A stretch of DNA of 64,000 nt from Prorocentrum cordatum. Taxonomy: Eukaryota > Sar > Dinophyceae > Prorocentrales > Prorocentraceae. The notes below the pieces were generated by a model. That model worked only from the letters and a program-made list of their open reading frames with translations, had not been told where the DNA came from and searched no databases. Positions 49,552 to 63,360 of this stretch are shown here, one piece after another. How positions within the stretch are numbered: position 1 is the stretch's first letter; the number at the start of each line of letters is the position of its first letter. The position numbers were made by a program, and so were the translations under genes. The stretch is from positions 1-64,000 of the forward strand of contig CAUYUJ010020684.1 in assembly GCA_963575745.1 (NCBI GenBank). Direction: 5' to 3'.

Positions 49552-50257
49552 TCGCGCAGTTGGTGCCAGGCCATTGCCATAGGCGAGGCCGCAGCTCAAA
49601 GCCGCCCAAGCGCTCCAGGTGTAGAACTCAGCGCATAGTGAATTATATGCTGTAGGTTGAGAGTTAACAAAAAGCACGAACACAGTATTCAAAATCATCG
49701 TACATTTCTTGTGAACCCACCCTTAAAAACAGTGAAGTTCAACGCGCATGCGCTGACCTTCCGCTGACAAGATGACCCCATCCTCCTCCTCCTCCTCCTC
49801 CAGGCCCGCTCTCCTGTCACCCTGGTCCTCCATGGGGAGGGGGTAGTCCAATGATCGGGGAGATTCTCAGGGGATGGAAACCGATCACCCCAGCCCCGCG
49901 AACGTTGGCCCACCGAGGCCGCGCGAGAATGACGATAAGTCGACTCGGGTGCCTCTGAGACCGCGCTCCGCTGGACCTCCCAGGAACCCGCGAAAGTGCG
50001 AACAGTTTCGCAGTTCGCAGCCCCGAGAATCCTGTCTTCAACGCGGAGGGGAAAGGAGGAGGGCCACCATCGTCGCCATTCGGGGTCAGGCGGGGTGCAT
50101 CCCGCGCGCCAGCCGCCGCCCGGCCCCCGCCCCCTGCGGGCGCGCGGCGCGCCAGCCGCCACCCGGCAATGACAGGGGGGCACAAGTATACAGACGATGA
50201 AAAATAGAATGGTTTCTCAGAGATGGGCCAGGAGAGTTGACGCATCTCAAGTGGCGC
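49552..50257. other. Intergenic stretch, source of a duplicated segment
   Basis: Bases 49955-50045 (gaccgcgctccgct, gcagttcgcagccc) recur at 51212-51300 immediately before the truncated copy of the preceding gene. No gene is visible. Confidence 0.5.
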
Positions 50258-50668
50258 ATGGACGATGCCGACTACAAAATCAAAGAGGTGACGCAGCTCT
50301 GGCGGCGCATGGACCAGCTCGAATACGCGGCGACCAGTGATGGAGGTAAGTGCCACGAGGCCTGCGCACAGCATGTCTTCCTGTGCAAGGAGTTTGATAA
50401 AATCAAGGGCGAGAACTCGGCAATGGCCGCAAACATGGGAAAAATGGACATGATTGCACTAAATTTCCAGAGGGAAATAAATAACACGCATACGAATTAT
50501 TCGGCAGTGATTGCTCATGTACAACTAATCGACAGAATAAACAAAAACAACCAGAACCAATATCACAAGCATATCGAGTTCCTTGAGCAAAGGATCAAGG
50601 AGCAGGACCAGAGGATCAAGCAGCTGGAGAAGATGATCAATATCAAGGAGACGAAAACGTGTCTATGA
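50258..50668 (+). CDS. Hypothetical 136-aa coiled-coil protein
   Basis: ATG 50258 (MDDADYKIKEVTQLWRRMDQ). A cysteine pair lies near residue 32 (KCHEACAQHVFLC). The C-terminal half is a continuous charged helix (FLEQRIKEQDQRIKQLEKMI), a classic coiled coil. Codon use is AT-richer than in neighbours. CTCAAG stands at 50245-50250 just before the ATG, but it is too short to call a leader relic. Family not recognised. Confidence 0.55.
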   Translation: MDDADYKIKEVTQLWRRMDQLEYAATSDGGKCHEACAQHVFLCKEFDKIKGENSAMAANMGKMDMIALNFQREINNTHTNYSAVIAHVQLIDRINKNNQNQYHKHIEFLEQRIKEQDQRIKQLEKMINIKETKTCL

Positions 50669-51211
50669 GTGAGCTGCAGCAGACACCGTGAAGAGACAGC
50701 ATGGGCAGCCCGGGCTTCCTCAGCAACAGGAATGTCCTAGGGGACCTACGAACCGACGACGACGATGTTTTCATTGTTCAATCCTAGGCCACGCACACGT
50801 TCCACGAACGGCGATCTGAGAGATCTGTGCGAAGCGCTCCGAGTTTCCAAAAAACCAACAATAAGAAGCAGATGCAGTAAGTTATGCGCGTCAATAAATA
50901 CAACGAAACCGCCATCGTTTCTTCCCTCCTCCTCCTGGGGCTCCTCCTCCTTCCTCCTCCTCCTCCCCTTCACCCCCGTCCTTTTTCCTCCTCCTCCTCT
51001 CCCTCCCCTTCCTCCAGACCTCCTCCTCCCTCCCCTGCCTGCAGAAGCAGTGGCAAACCCTCGCCCATCCACGGGAAATTCAGATCAAAAAATCTACAAA
51101 ATCCTTAAACTTCGGGGGGAAGTTTCCAGGGAGGGGGCAGACACCCCCGCCGCCGATGCCGCATGAAAGTGGCGATTGTTGCGAAGACCTTCCAGGCGCA
51201 ATAAAACTTCA
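50669..51211. other. Intergenic stretch with CTC-rich run
   Basis: Bases 50925-51040 are a TCC-type pyrimidine tract. At 51188-51250 a short unit (CCTTCCAGGC, CAATAAAACT) is repeated twice. AATAAA occurs there, but dinoflagellates do not rely on it. Confidence 0.5.
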
Positions 51212-51830
51212 AGACCGCGCTCCGCTTGACCTTCCAGGCACAATAAAACTGGAAACAATTCCGCAATTCGCAGCCCCAGGAATCCTCTCTTCAGCGCATT
51301 CAGAACCGGGACAAGTCCAAGTGGGAGGTGATCCAGGTGGCCAGTTTCGCCCGGAACGTCGGGCTCATCTCAGCCACGCGCCAGCCAGAAGGAGGAGAAG
51401 CCCCTGCCACCAAACGACCTCGAACGAGACACTATATTCAACATGTTATTCAATATTTTTTATTTTTCCCCCAGCAGTTCCCCGCGGCGGCCTATCATTG
51501 ATGCTGTTCGTGCTCCCCCCAGTTCCTTCCTCCCCGTGCCTTCAGTGCGGTTCCGGGGTTGCCCCGAGTTCCGTCGGCGTTGCCTTGGGAGCTGCCGTGC
51601 GTTTCTATCCCAGGACGACCAGGAAGAACGGAGTAGAAATGAATGGCCCCTCTGCTGCTGCGGCCGTGCTGACGGGGCGATTCCGGGGTTGCCCCGAGAT
51701 CCGCCTCATCGGAGTAGAGATGGATGGCCCCTCTGCTGCTGTATCGGTGCTGATGGAACGGTTCCAGGACTGCCCCGAGATCCGCCTCGTCGGCGTTTCT
51801 TCGGGAGAATCATCAGTCGCGTTTGTCTGT
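51212..51830 (+). repeat. Chimeric copy: 49955-50045 segment plus 3' end of the 47738-48870 gene
   Basis: Bases 51212-51300 copy 49955-50045. From 51305 the sequence copies 48750-48870 (aagtccaagtgggaggtgat, cggaacgtcgggctcatctc) and then the 3' flank with its hairpin array (48920-49125 corresponds to 51470-51650). The copy lacks the 5' part of the gene, including the A-rich tract. Hairpins are at 51553-51568, 51683-51698 and 51764-51779. Confidence 0.8.
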
Positions 51831-51838
51831 TGAATCTA

Positions 51839-52906
<1,068 letters not shown>

Positions 52907-55345
52907 CCGGCGGTAAGAAAGGTTGACGGTTTACCGCCGGCGCCCAGTTGGTGGACCCGACGAGAATAGACAATGTGACATTTTTGGGTCGGTTTTCCTA
53001 AGATTTGAAAGATAGTTTTAAATTCATTTTGAGGAATCAGATTTTTTCTCCGAGCATTAGTATCTTAACTTCATTCTGCGAGCAGCTCAGCTCTTTCGAG
53101 ACAGTTTTACTATCCAAACATTTGGAGGAACCGACGTCACGTTGACACCGAGAAATGGAAATACGATTTTTTTTATTATTATTTTTTTCTAGAAATGCTC
53201 TGAGAAGCGGTCTGCTTTGAATCTGAGCATTCTTACGCGTGCAAGGAGCTCTGCGAGGTTTCCGGCGGTGACCAGGTTGACGGTTCACCGCCGGCGCCAG
53301 TTTGTCGATCCGGCCAGAAAAGAAGATGTGGTGACTTACCTCGTAGAGCTCTTCGTTATCGATGAGCTGGAGGAATTGCGGCGCGGGGTGAGAGAGCCAG
53401 AGGAATTCGGCGACAGGTGGAGCTAATTGGCGAAATCTCGAAAAGGGACGCGATCAGACCTTCCGCGGCCTGGCTCAGCCGATTTTGCAGTTCTAACCAT
53501 TCGTTTGGGCTGATAATTGTGCAGATCGAAACTTTGCATTACAGAAAGTAGCTCTGAAATTGTTGGCTCATTCCGTCGACAAATTCTCCGGAGCAAAGCC
53601 AGAAGCTGACCTCAGATTGACATGAAAAATTAAAAAAATCAAGATTTTTAGAAAATCTGCTGCAAAAAATTCTGCTTCTATTCTGGGCACTCTTACGCGT
53701 GCAAGAAGCTCTACGAGGTTCTCGGCGGTGACCAGGTTGACGGTTTACCGCCGGCGCCAGTTGGCCGACCCGACAAGAAGGGACAATGTGGCAACTTTGG
53801 GTCGGTGTTCCTAAGATTTGAAAGATATTTGACAATTCATTTTGAGAAACCAGATTTTTCGCACCTCTAGTGGGTTATTTCGCGTTGGCTTGGGAAAATT
53901 TCAGGTCCGTAGGTGAAGTATTACTACCAAAACACTTGGAGCTACCGACTCTGGATAAAACAGAAAAGCGTTTTTTTTTTTTTTTTGATTTTTTCGTTTC
54001 TCGCTCCAGAAGCTTTCTTCATTTGTTCCGAGAAGCGCGGTGTGAGAAATGAGCTCTACGAGGGTCCCGGCGGTAACCTGGTTGACGGTTTGCCGCCGGT
54101 TCCCTGTTGGGTCGCTTTTGCTGAGATTTGAAAGATATTGGACAATTTATTTTGAGAAAGCAGATGTTTCGCTCCTGTAAACGATTATGAGGGCCTCTGC
54201 GTCTTACCTCGTAGAGCTCTTCGACATCGATGAGCTAGAGGAATTCCGGCGCGGGGTGGAGCTAGTTGGTGGACCCGACAAGAAGAGACAATGTGACAAC
54301 TTTCGGTCGGTTTTCCTAAGATTTGAAAGATATTTGACAATTCATTTTGAGAAACCAGATTTTTCGCGCCTGTAAACGACTATGAGGGCCTTTGCGTCTT
54401 GATATGAGCTCTGTAGGCGTTTTTTTACTACCAAACACTTTGAGCAACCAACTTCATGTCGACATGAAAAAAGATAATGTTCACTTTTTCGAAAAATGCC
54501 TCCAGAAACTCTCTCTTCCGACGCTGAGCTCTACGAGGTTCCCCGCGGTGACCAGGTTGACGGTTCACCGCCGGCGCCAGTAACATGAGCTCTGTAGGTG
54601 CAGATTTACTATCGAAACACTTGACGGAACCAACTTCATATCGACATGAAAAACATGACTTTTGCTTTTTTTCGCGAAATGCTTCCAGAAGCTCTCTCTG
54701 TCGATTCTAAGCACTCTCACGCGTGGAAGGAGCTGTGCGAGGTTTCCGGCGGTGACCAGGTCGACGGTTCACCGCCGGCGCCAGTTGGTCGACCCGACCA
54801 GAAACAAGAAATTTGTGACATTGGGTCGGTTTTGCAGATTTAAAAGATATTTGACAATTCATTTTGAGAAAGCAGATTTTTACGCCGAGCATTGGCATAT
54901 AAAATTCGTTCCCTGAGCAGCTCAGCTCTCTAGAGCCAGTTTTAGTATCAGTTGACTCCCCCGAACCGACTTCATCTCCACTCCGAAAATCTTAATTTGA
55001 CGTTTTTCTAGAAAAGCTCGAAGAAGCTCTCCGCCGTGCAAGGAGCTCTACGAGGTTCCTGGAGGTGACCAGGTTGACGGTTCACGCCGGCGCCAGTAAC
55101 TATCAAAACACTTGACGGAACCATCTTCAAAGATAAAACGTGTTTTTTTTCGATTTTTTGGGTCTTGCTCCAGACGCTTCCTTCAAGTGTTCCGAGGAGC
55201 AACCGGCGTTAGATCACAACAGAAAAACCCGATGTTTCGATTTTTCGTTTCTCGCTCGAGAAGCTTTCTTCAAGTGTTCCGACAATCGAAAGAGCTCTAC
55301 GAGGTTCCCGGCGGTAGCCAGGTTGAGGGTTGGCCGCTGGTTTCC
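52907..55345. repeat. AT-richer satellite with family-C hairpins
   Basis: Hairpins of stem CCGGCGGTAA / TTACCGCCGG with loop close to CCTGGTTGACGG are at 52907, 53262, 53722, 54067, 54543, 54746, 55059 (worn) and 55308 (worn). Between them recurring segments appear in constant order: cgacccgacaagaagagaca, gggtcggttttcctaagatt, tttgacaattcattttgaga, caaaacacttggaggaaccg and gctccagaagctttcttc. A second segment type (gtagagctcttcg, atcgatgagctggaggaatt) is at 53338 and 54205. Short frames here (many ending near the hairpin) are not credible genes. Confidence 0.85.
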
Positions 55346-55711
55346 AGTTTTGAACGCTAGCAAGTTTCTTTAAATCTTGATTCTCCCCGGACAGCTCTCT
55401 GAGAGCTAGAGGGTTTAGATTAGAAGCCGGATGGTGGTCGTTCCTGCCAGCAGCCTATATTCGCTGCTCCAGAATCGTCGACGTCGCAGGGGGTCCGGGA
55501 GCGGTGTTCTCTGAATCAGACAGCAACCCGCCCCCGAAAACCTGACCCCGATTCCCTGACTGAACGCTGTCCTGATCTGGTGTCGTCGTTGTCGCCGCCG
55601 CCGCCGTCGTCGCGGCGCCGCCGCCGCCGCTGCCGTCGTCGTCATCGTCGTCGTCGTCACCGTTGTCGTCGCCTCCGTCGCCGCCGCCGCCGCCGCCGAG
55701 GCCGCCGCCGC

Positions 55712-55770
<59 letters not shown>

Positions 55771-55900
55771 TCGTCGTCGTCGTCGTCCTCATCGACGTCG
55801 TCGTCGTCGTCAACGTTAACGTCGTGGGCGTCGTCGTCGTCAACGTCGTCGTTGTCGTCGCCGTCGCCGTCGCCGTCGCCGCCGCCGCCGCCTCCTCCGC

Positions 55901-55953
<53 letters not shown>

Positions 55954-56095
55954 GCGTCGTTGTCGTCGTCAATGTCAACGTCGTCAGCGTTGTCGTCGTC
56001 GACGTAAAAGACGTCGCGTCGTCGTCGTCGTTCTCGTCGTCAACGTCAATGTCAACGTCGTCAGCGACGTCGTCGTCGCCGCCGCCGTCGTCCTC
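55346..56095. repeat. GTC/GCC trinucleotide region
   Basis: Bases 55575-56090 are dominated by CGTCGT and CGCCGC triplets with AACGTCGTC interruptions. Bases 55430-55570 are non-repetitive with no recognisable gene. Confidence 0.9.
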
Positions 56096-57119
<1,024 letters not shown>

Positions 57120-57560
57120 TGGGCGCCGGCGGTAAACCGTCAACCTTTCTTACCGCCGGGGGACTCGTAGAGCTTCCTGACAATATTTAATGTCGAAAAA
57201 ACAGTTGCAGAGAACGAATAGTTTTTCAGCCCGAGCGATTTCAGACCTCTCGATGCAACAGCCGAACGCCCGGATGCTTCTGGATTGTCTTCTGTGCGAG
57301 CTCTGTAGCTCTCCTACAGCCCGAGTTACGTGCGTAAATCGACAGCACCTCTCAAGATGACTCGAACAATACGAATAGTTTGGCAAACCTAGCTCGCTCT
57401 GAATGCGACAGGGGGACGCGTCTGATGTCTCCGAATCGATTCCTGTGATTACCAGCCCTGCAGCCCCCTACAGCCCGAGTTAAGTCAGAAAACCGACAGC
57501 ACCTCTCAGGATGACTCGAACAATACGAATAGTTTCGCGGATCTCGTAGAGCTCTTCGGC
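57120..57560 (-). repeat. Right arm of the large inverted repeat
   Basis: Reverse complement of 52440-52945, containing about 2.3 satellite (family G) units and the inverted family-C hairpin at 57125-57158. Confidence 0.85.
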
Positions 57561-58315
57561 AAAGAGCTAAGAGGAAGTCGGGCGCAGGGTGGGACTAGTT
57601 GGCCGACCCTACCTTAAGAGACAATTTGGTAACTTTGGGTCGGTTTTGCAATCTTAGTGCAAAATTTTGAAATTTATTTTGGGAAGTGAGATTTTCATTC
57701 CCTGCAGTAAACTATGGCGCAGCTGCTGGTAATTTTTTCATGGCTCTAGGGGCAGTATTACTATCAAAACACTTGGAGGAACCGACTTTCTATCGACCGC
57801 CAAAATGCGTTTTCTGAGTCATGAGAAGCTTTTGCGGTGAGCAGGCAGGAAGAGGGGAGTGGGTTATGCCGCGTGTATCAGTCGAATTATCAGGTTCGTA
57901 GGTGCTATCCAATCGCTTGGAGAAACCGACTTTAGATGACAACCAAAAAAAATCGTGATTGCTCGAGTTGTTCGGCTCTTGCTTCAGGAGTTTCTTTCAT
58001 GTGTTCCGAGAAGCGCTGTGCAGGAAGAAAGCTCTACGAGTTGCCCGGCGGTAACTTGGTTGATGGTTGACGCCGGTTCCCAGTTGGGCTGACTGCCCTG
58101 CAGCCCAGCACAGACTCGGCACCCATAATCTTATGAAACAAGGGGCTACAGCAGACCGGATGTTTGCTTGCATGAGGGCGCTTCTTTTCGTAAGGCTGTG
58201 AAGTGTTCTGTTTACAGGAGTGTGAACACTTACCGTCTAAATAAATTCAGCTGCTTGGCTGGCATCTAGTTTACTGCAGTGACAGAAAGGCTTCCACAGC
58301 TTTGAGGGGGACGTC
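57545..58315. repeat. Family-C satellite segment left of the decayed LINE
   Basis: Carries the 'ctcgtagagctcttcgg' segment (57545), the 'tgggtcggttttgc' and 'caaaacacttggaggaaccg' segments, and a worn hairpin (58045-58074). It is the same satellite as 52.9-55.3 kb. Confidence 0.75.
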
Positions 58316-61300
58316 TTGTCACAATATAGTTCGTTCTTGGAATCATGCTCGTTTTGCGATTGTGTGCTTGCGTCGTATTTTCTGAACAGATCGGAGACGC
58401 GCTGGCTGGAGGTGGCTCTTGAGATGCTGAAGACAATCGAAACAACTTATCGGAGGTGGAAGGAGGAATGCAGATACACATGTGAGCTTGTGATTGCAGG
58501 GGGCTTCAATGTTGAGCTTGCGCCTGGTAATACCTGTTCAGGAGGCACGGTGACTGGAGCTGCTGTGCAGATTCTCGACGGGAGGGGATATGGGAATGAT
58601 ACGGAGGATAGACGGTGGGAGCAGGATATGTGGCGAGCTCAGTTACAAGAGTGGTTGTGTCGGATGCGCTTGCTGGCAGTCATTTCTCTCGGCTCGCTTC
58701 TTCTCGGCAGCCGACGTTCGCGCATCGTGCGAACAATGCTCGACGCAAGTCTGGGACGAAGACTATCGCGTCAAAAGTGCTCGACTACTTCATGGTTCCA
58801 CAATCCTGGGAGGGTGACTTGGTTTAATGCCGAACGGGCTGGGTCCCAGAGACCCCGGCTACCAATTTCTCGGATCATGCTTGTGTCTATGCCGGGTTTC
58901 GTATGCAGAACCTCAGGTCGCGAAATATCAGGGACCCCCTAGCCACCACGCGAGCCACAGAGAGTTCCAATCGTATCGAGGAGGCCCAGTTTCAGGTCCT
59001 GGCGGACGTTCAGATCCCGACGGTGCCCCCACAGCGTCTTGCTGAAACGATTGGTGGACATGCGTTGCCGCTTCTCACGGTGCGGCCCCCCAGGTACTCT
59101 CGAGGTCCCTCGCCGAGTAGAACTCGCCAACATGCCGAACTGGAAGTCCTGCTAAGGGAAGCACGCGCTCGGAAGGACAGAGCGCTGGCACGGGACATTC
59201 GGCGTCGCATCAGACCGCTTGCGCGGGAATATCGCCGACGGAAGGTGGAGTGGGAGGCATTGCCATCTAGGATGGGGGGGAGGACACGCGTGACGGAGTT
59301 GAGGGTGGCGGACACAGGTGGAGGGGATAGGGATTCTGCGACTATGACGGAGGACAGGGGACTTTGGGCAGAGGAGGTGGAACCGTATGCTGTGCAGAGT
59401 ATGAGTTGTGATGACTCTAGAGCTCGGAATCGGGGGCTTGAGTTTACACTACGTCGCCATGCATCTCAATCTACAGCCTCTTCCGACAACGCACTTACGA
59501 TTACATACTCTATTATTCTGCAGGCGCGGAGCAGGCTTCGAACAGGGCGGGCCTGTGGGCCCGACGGCATCCCGGTTGAGCTTCTCAAATCTCTCGTGGC
59601 GATCAGTTCGTGCTATCTCGAATGTGTTCTGTGATATATTCAATGGGCTTCGCCCGACGCCGAGAGAGTGGCAGGAGGTCTTCCTGACGCTCATGCCGAA
59701 GACGAGTAAACTGGAGACACTGCGACAGACACAAAACTTGCTCGTTGGAAATACCTTGGCTAAGTGGTATCTCGCGTGTGTGACGATCTTATTTGAACGA
59801 TGTGTGGAACCCTTTATGAGTGACGTGGCGATTTACGGCTTTACTAGCGGGCGGCGATGCTGGGAGATTTCATCTGCCATGAAATGTATTGCACAACGTG
59901 CTTCTACATGGGGGCCGGATCAGACTGCGTGGCTCCTCAGTTGTGACATTGGGCGTGCGTTCGATGCTGTGACGCTACCGACGGTCTCGAGACCCTGGGG
60001 ATCAGTGCACGGTTACAATATGCATTGTTGGAGCCTCTCTCGGTTACTTCATGCACGGTGTTGTTTGAAGGAGTGACAATCCCGAACGTGCAGTGGGATA
60101 GGTCGCTCCGCGCTGGCGGCACCGAGTCACCTATCGCTTCTACGATTGTAACTATTGCGATGTGGCGTGACGTGATTGCTCGCTTAGGCCGATGTTGTGT
60201 CGGACTTGCGATTCCATGTCATGACGACCCATGCCGCTACGCGTGTTGGAACCATGCTCTTTGAGCAGATAAATTTTTCTTGCCGCTAAGACTGCGTCGG
60301 AGGCGCAGGAGGCGGCTACCGCTTTCACTACTGCTCTCAGGGATTGGGGGATGGAGTGGAAGGAGGATAGCCTGGACATGATGGTGTGTGGTAGCCAGTG
60401 TACTGATACGGTCGCGGTCCAGATAGGATCACGGACTGTGCCATTCGAAAATGTTGATAGTTTGAATATGCTGGGATATCAGATCCCCAGAACTTTTACT
60501 TCTACCCGCCAGGATGTGCAGGGGCGCGTCCAACAGGCCCGTAGGGCATTCTTTGCGCAGGTGCAGCACTTTACTTGCAAGGCGTTGCCCCTTGTGAAGG
60601 AGTTCCGTCGATGCCAATCGACCGTGCAGAGTCGCCTTTTATATGCGGCGGAGGCTATCACGATTGACAGTGGATGTGTGAGGGTTATCCATGCGTTCGA
60701 GGGCATGTGCCTTCCGAGAATGTCAGGGAGGAGGAAGCCAGGAGACATGGGGTGGGAGGTGTGGCGGCCAGCAGCGCTGACGCGAGTCAGATCACTCTTC
60801 TGCGATGGGGGTTTTCCATCGGCTGTGCAGATGCTATGCTGGAAGAGCTGGGGTATGATGCGCTCTACGCGGCAGTACTTACTACCATTGGAGGAGGACA
60901 GAACGACAAGGATGGAGGCGGAGGTGGAGGGACCCACGACTCAACGTGCGAAACGTGTTCGCTTTGTGGAGGGATGGGGGGGGGGGGGGGGGGGGGGGGG
61001 GCGCACTTGCAGCGGCTACGATGGAGGTGGAGGAGAGGATCACGGATATGGAGAAGAGGTTTGATGATCTCTGCTCGCAAGTTGCTCGTTCTATTGCTCG
61101 TTCACAGCCGATGCCGACTGGAGAGGGGTCTGCCCAAACTCTCCGAGATGAGCCACTTGCCGTCTCAAAAGGGAGGGGGGCTTCTCGAGACTCTCGGCGT
61201 GCGCTTATGATGTGCAACGTTGGTTGGGTCACGGCTCGTGATACTATAACAGAGGTTTTACGGCAGCGCGGCAATCTGTCTCTGTCTAATTCGGGCAAGC

Positions 61301-62645
61301 GGCTTCGTGGAGGCCCTGTGTCTGTGGGTGGTCGGTCTTGGCAATTTCCTTACATTCAGTTCTTTGGGGAGAAGTGGTGGGATGCTGTACGGGGCGATTG
61401 GGCTCAATTCTTGGAAGCCTGGAAGCAACTCTTTACACAACATAACAGAACTAAGGTACATGATTACTTTATGATGTCTTGGAAGGGCTCTCCTCACGGG
61501 CCTCGAGGCTCCCCTGATGCTCAAAAGGAGGTTGATCCAGAGGCTGCCGACATCGCGACAAACCCCCTGCACCCCAAGTCTGCCCCAAAGAGTCCGCCAA
61601 ACTTGCACTACGTTACGCTATGATCCAGGAACGCTCGACGGTGTGGGACATATCCTCGGAGGGTTTTGCTGCTGAGTTCCAGGGCGATTCACTACTTATC
61701 TGCTCCTGGTTGCAGGGGAGATCGCGATGTGAGAATCGTGGCTACTGCAGAAGGACAGCTGCCATGATTGACTGTACCTTTGAGCTTGCTACGTGTTTCA
61801 ATATGAGGCCTGCGGCTTTGGGACGTGAGATATGGAGGCATGAATTCATGGAGGGCAATGCACGTGCAGACGAGTTGACGCATGAGGCCCGATGTGGCCG
61901 CACATTTGATATAACCCGATGTTACCGATATCCTTTCGCAACTTATCTCTTGCCGTGCGCTATCAGGGGAGGCTTTGATGGTGGGGTTGTCCAGCAAGGA
62001 TCAGGATGTGGCTTCTGGCTTCAGATCGGCTTGATCAATACTCAATGTAATCCCAGTGAGATAGGTATCGCTTCCGCGAGAACCGTGGGCCCCCTTCCTG
62101 CTGGGCATGAGTTAGCTGTTTCTAGTGCAGTTCCCCTCGTTTGGAGGGATGCGGCCGAGGCCGCGTGGCTCCTAGACGGTGCTACGGTCACGGAGTGTGA
62201 ATTGTCGGCAGCCGAAGCGCTGCTTAGCGCTGCCCGTGTGTTCTTGCGGGACCTGTTTTCGCCCAGCTGCTCTCAGCTGGGAATGCGAGTCCAAACAAAC
62301 AAACGAACCTGGTTGACGGTTCATCGCCGGCTCCCAGTACTGCAAATGAACGACATGAGTGGTTGGGACCTTCTCCGAGACGCAGGAGGCAGCGGCGTCG
62401 CCAAGAGCGGCGTCCGCGCAGGGCCACGAGGCGCCTGCGGCGGCACAGCCGCCGGGGCGGTCATGCCTCGAGCGGCTTGGAGCAACCTCGGTCATGCAGA
62501 CGCGTCTGAAGGGGATTTATTAGTATTGCGGGATCGATGCTTAGTGCTGGGCACGGCTCGTCGAGTACGAAGGCAGACGCAAGGTGAAGGCGACGAACGA
62601 TTTGCGCGAGCTGAGACGCGAGGAGATGAGGCGTCGTGGAGCTAG
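58316..62645 (+). pseudogene. Decayed LINE (endonuclease, reverse transcriptase, RNase H-like)
   Basis: Fragments in changing frames follow LINE order. At 58492-58520 VIAGGFNVELAP is the endonuclease D-F-N motif with the catalytic Asp changed to Gly. CGPDGIPVELLKSL (about 59550) and PREWQEVFLTLMPK (about 59660) open the RT. Motif A CDIGRAFDAV is at 59943-59972 and motif B AGGTESPIAS is near 60112. Motif C is destroyed by a TGA (60262-60264) where Y-A-D-D is expected, followed by a frame change into KTASEAQEAATAFTTALRDW. A G26 run (60976-61001) interrupts the thumb region. From 61650 FQGDSLLICSWLQGRS and EFMEGNARADELTHEAR are an RNase H-like end. At least four frame changes occur. A partial family-C hairpin (62307-62330) lies inside the last frame. 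Confidence 0.82.
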
Positions 62646-62914
62646 TACCTCGTAGAGCTCTTCGGCATCGATAAGCTGGAGGAATTCCGGCGCGGGGTGC
62701 AGCTAGTGGCCGACCCGGCCCGGGCGGACAATGTGGTGACCTGGCGTCGGTTTTTCGGATATTCTGAGAGATTTTGAAATTCGTTTTGAGAACCAGTATT
62801 TTTTGCACCTGTAGTGGGTTATGCCGCGTCTGCCAGTGCAATTCCCTGGTCCGTAGCTGGAGTATTATTATCAAAACACTTGGGGGAACCGACTTTAGAT
62901 TAACACCAGAAAGC

Positions 62915-62948
<34 letters not shown>

Positions 62949-63360
62949 CTCAGCTCACCCTTGAGAAAGCTTCTTCCATGTGTTCCGAGCAGCGCCGCGC
63001 GAGAAAAGAGCTCTACGAGGCTTCCGGCGGTAACCTGGTTGACGGTTTACCGCCAACTCCCAGTTGGCCCACCCGGCCAGAACGGACAATGTGGTGACCT
63101 GGGGCTTGGTTTTTTAAAGACTCTGCGATATTTGAAAGTTCGTTTTGATGGTGCAATCCCCAGGTCAATAGCCGCTCTGCAGCTCGAGAAAGTCAGGAGG
63201 AACGGCTGGCAGAATGTTCGCACAAAAATGCAATTTTTCAGTTTTCGCAAAATAACTCCAGAAGTCTTCTGCTTGTTTCTTGTGCTCTCCGAGCGTCTCT
63301 GGAGCTCTACGAGGTTCGCGGCGGTAGCCTGGTTGACGGTTTACCGCCGGCGCCCAGTTT
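62640..63360. repeat. Family-C satellite segment right of the decayed LINE
   Basis: Begins with the 'ctcgtagagctcttcggcatcgat' segment and continues in satellite order with a T27 run (62918-62948). Hairpins are at 63024-63054 and 63318-63350. The LINE is thus embedded in, or flanked by, the same satellite on both sides. Confidence 0.8.

Noticed and set aside
51188-51250. CAATAAA as polyadenylation signals
   Set aside because: They lie in a short local duplication, and dinoflagellate 3' ends do not depend on AATAAA.
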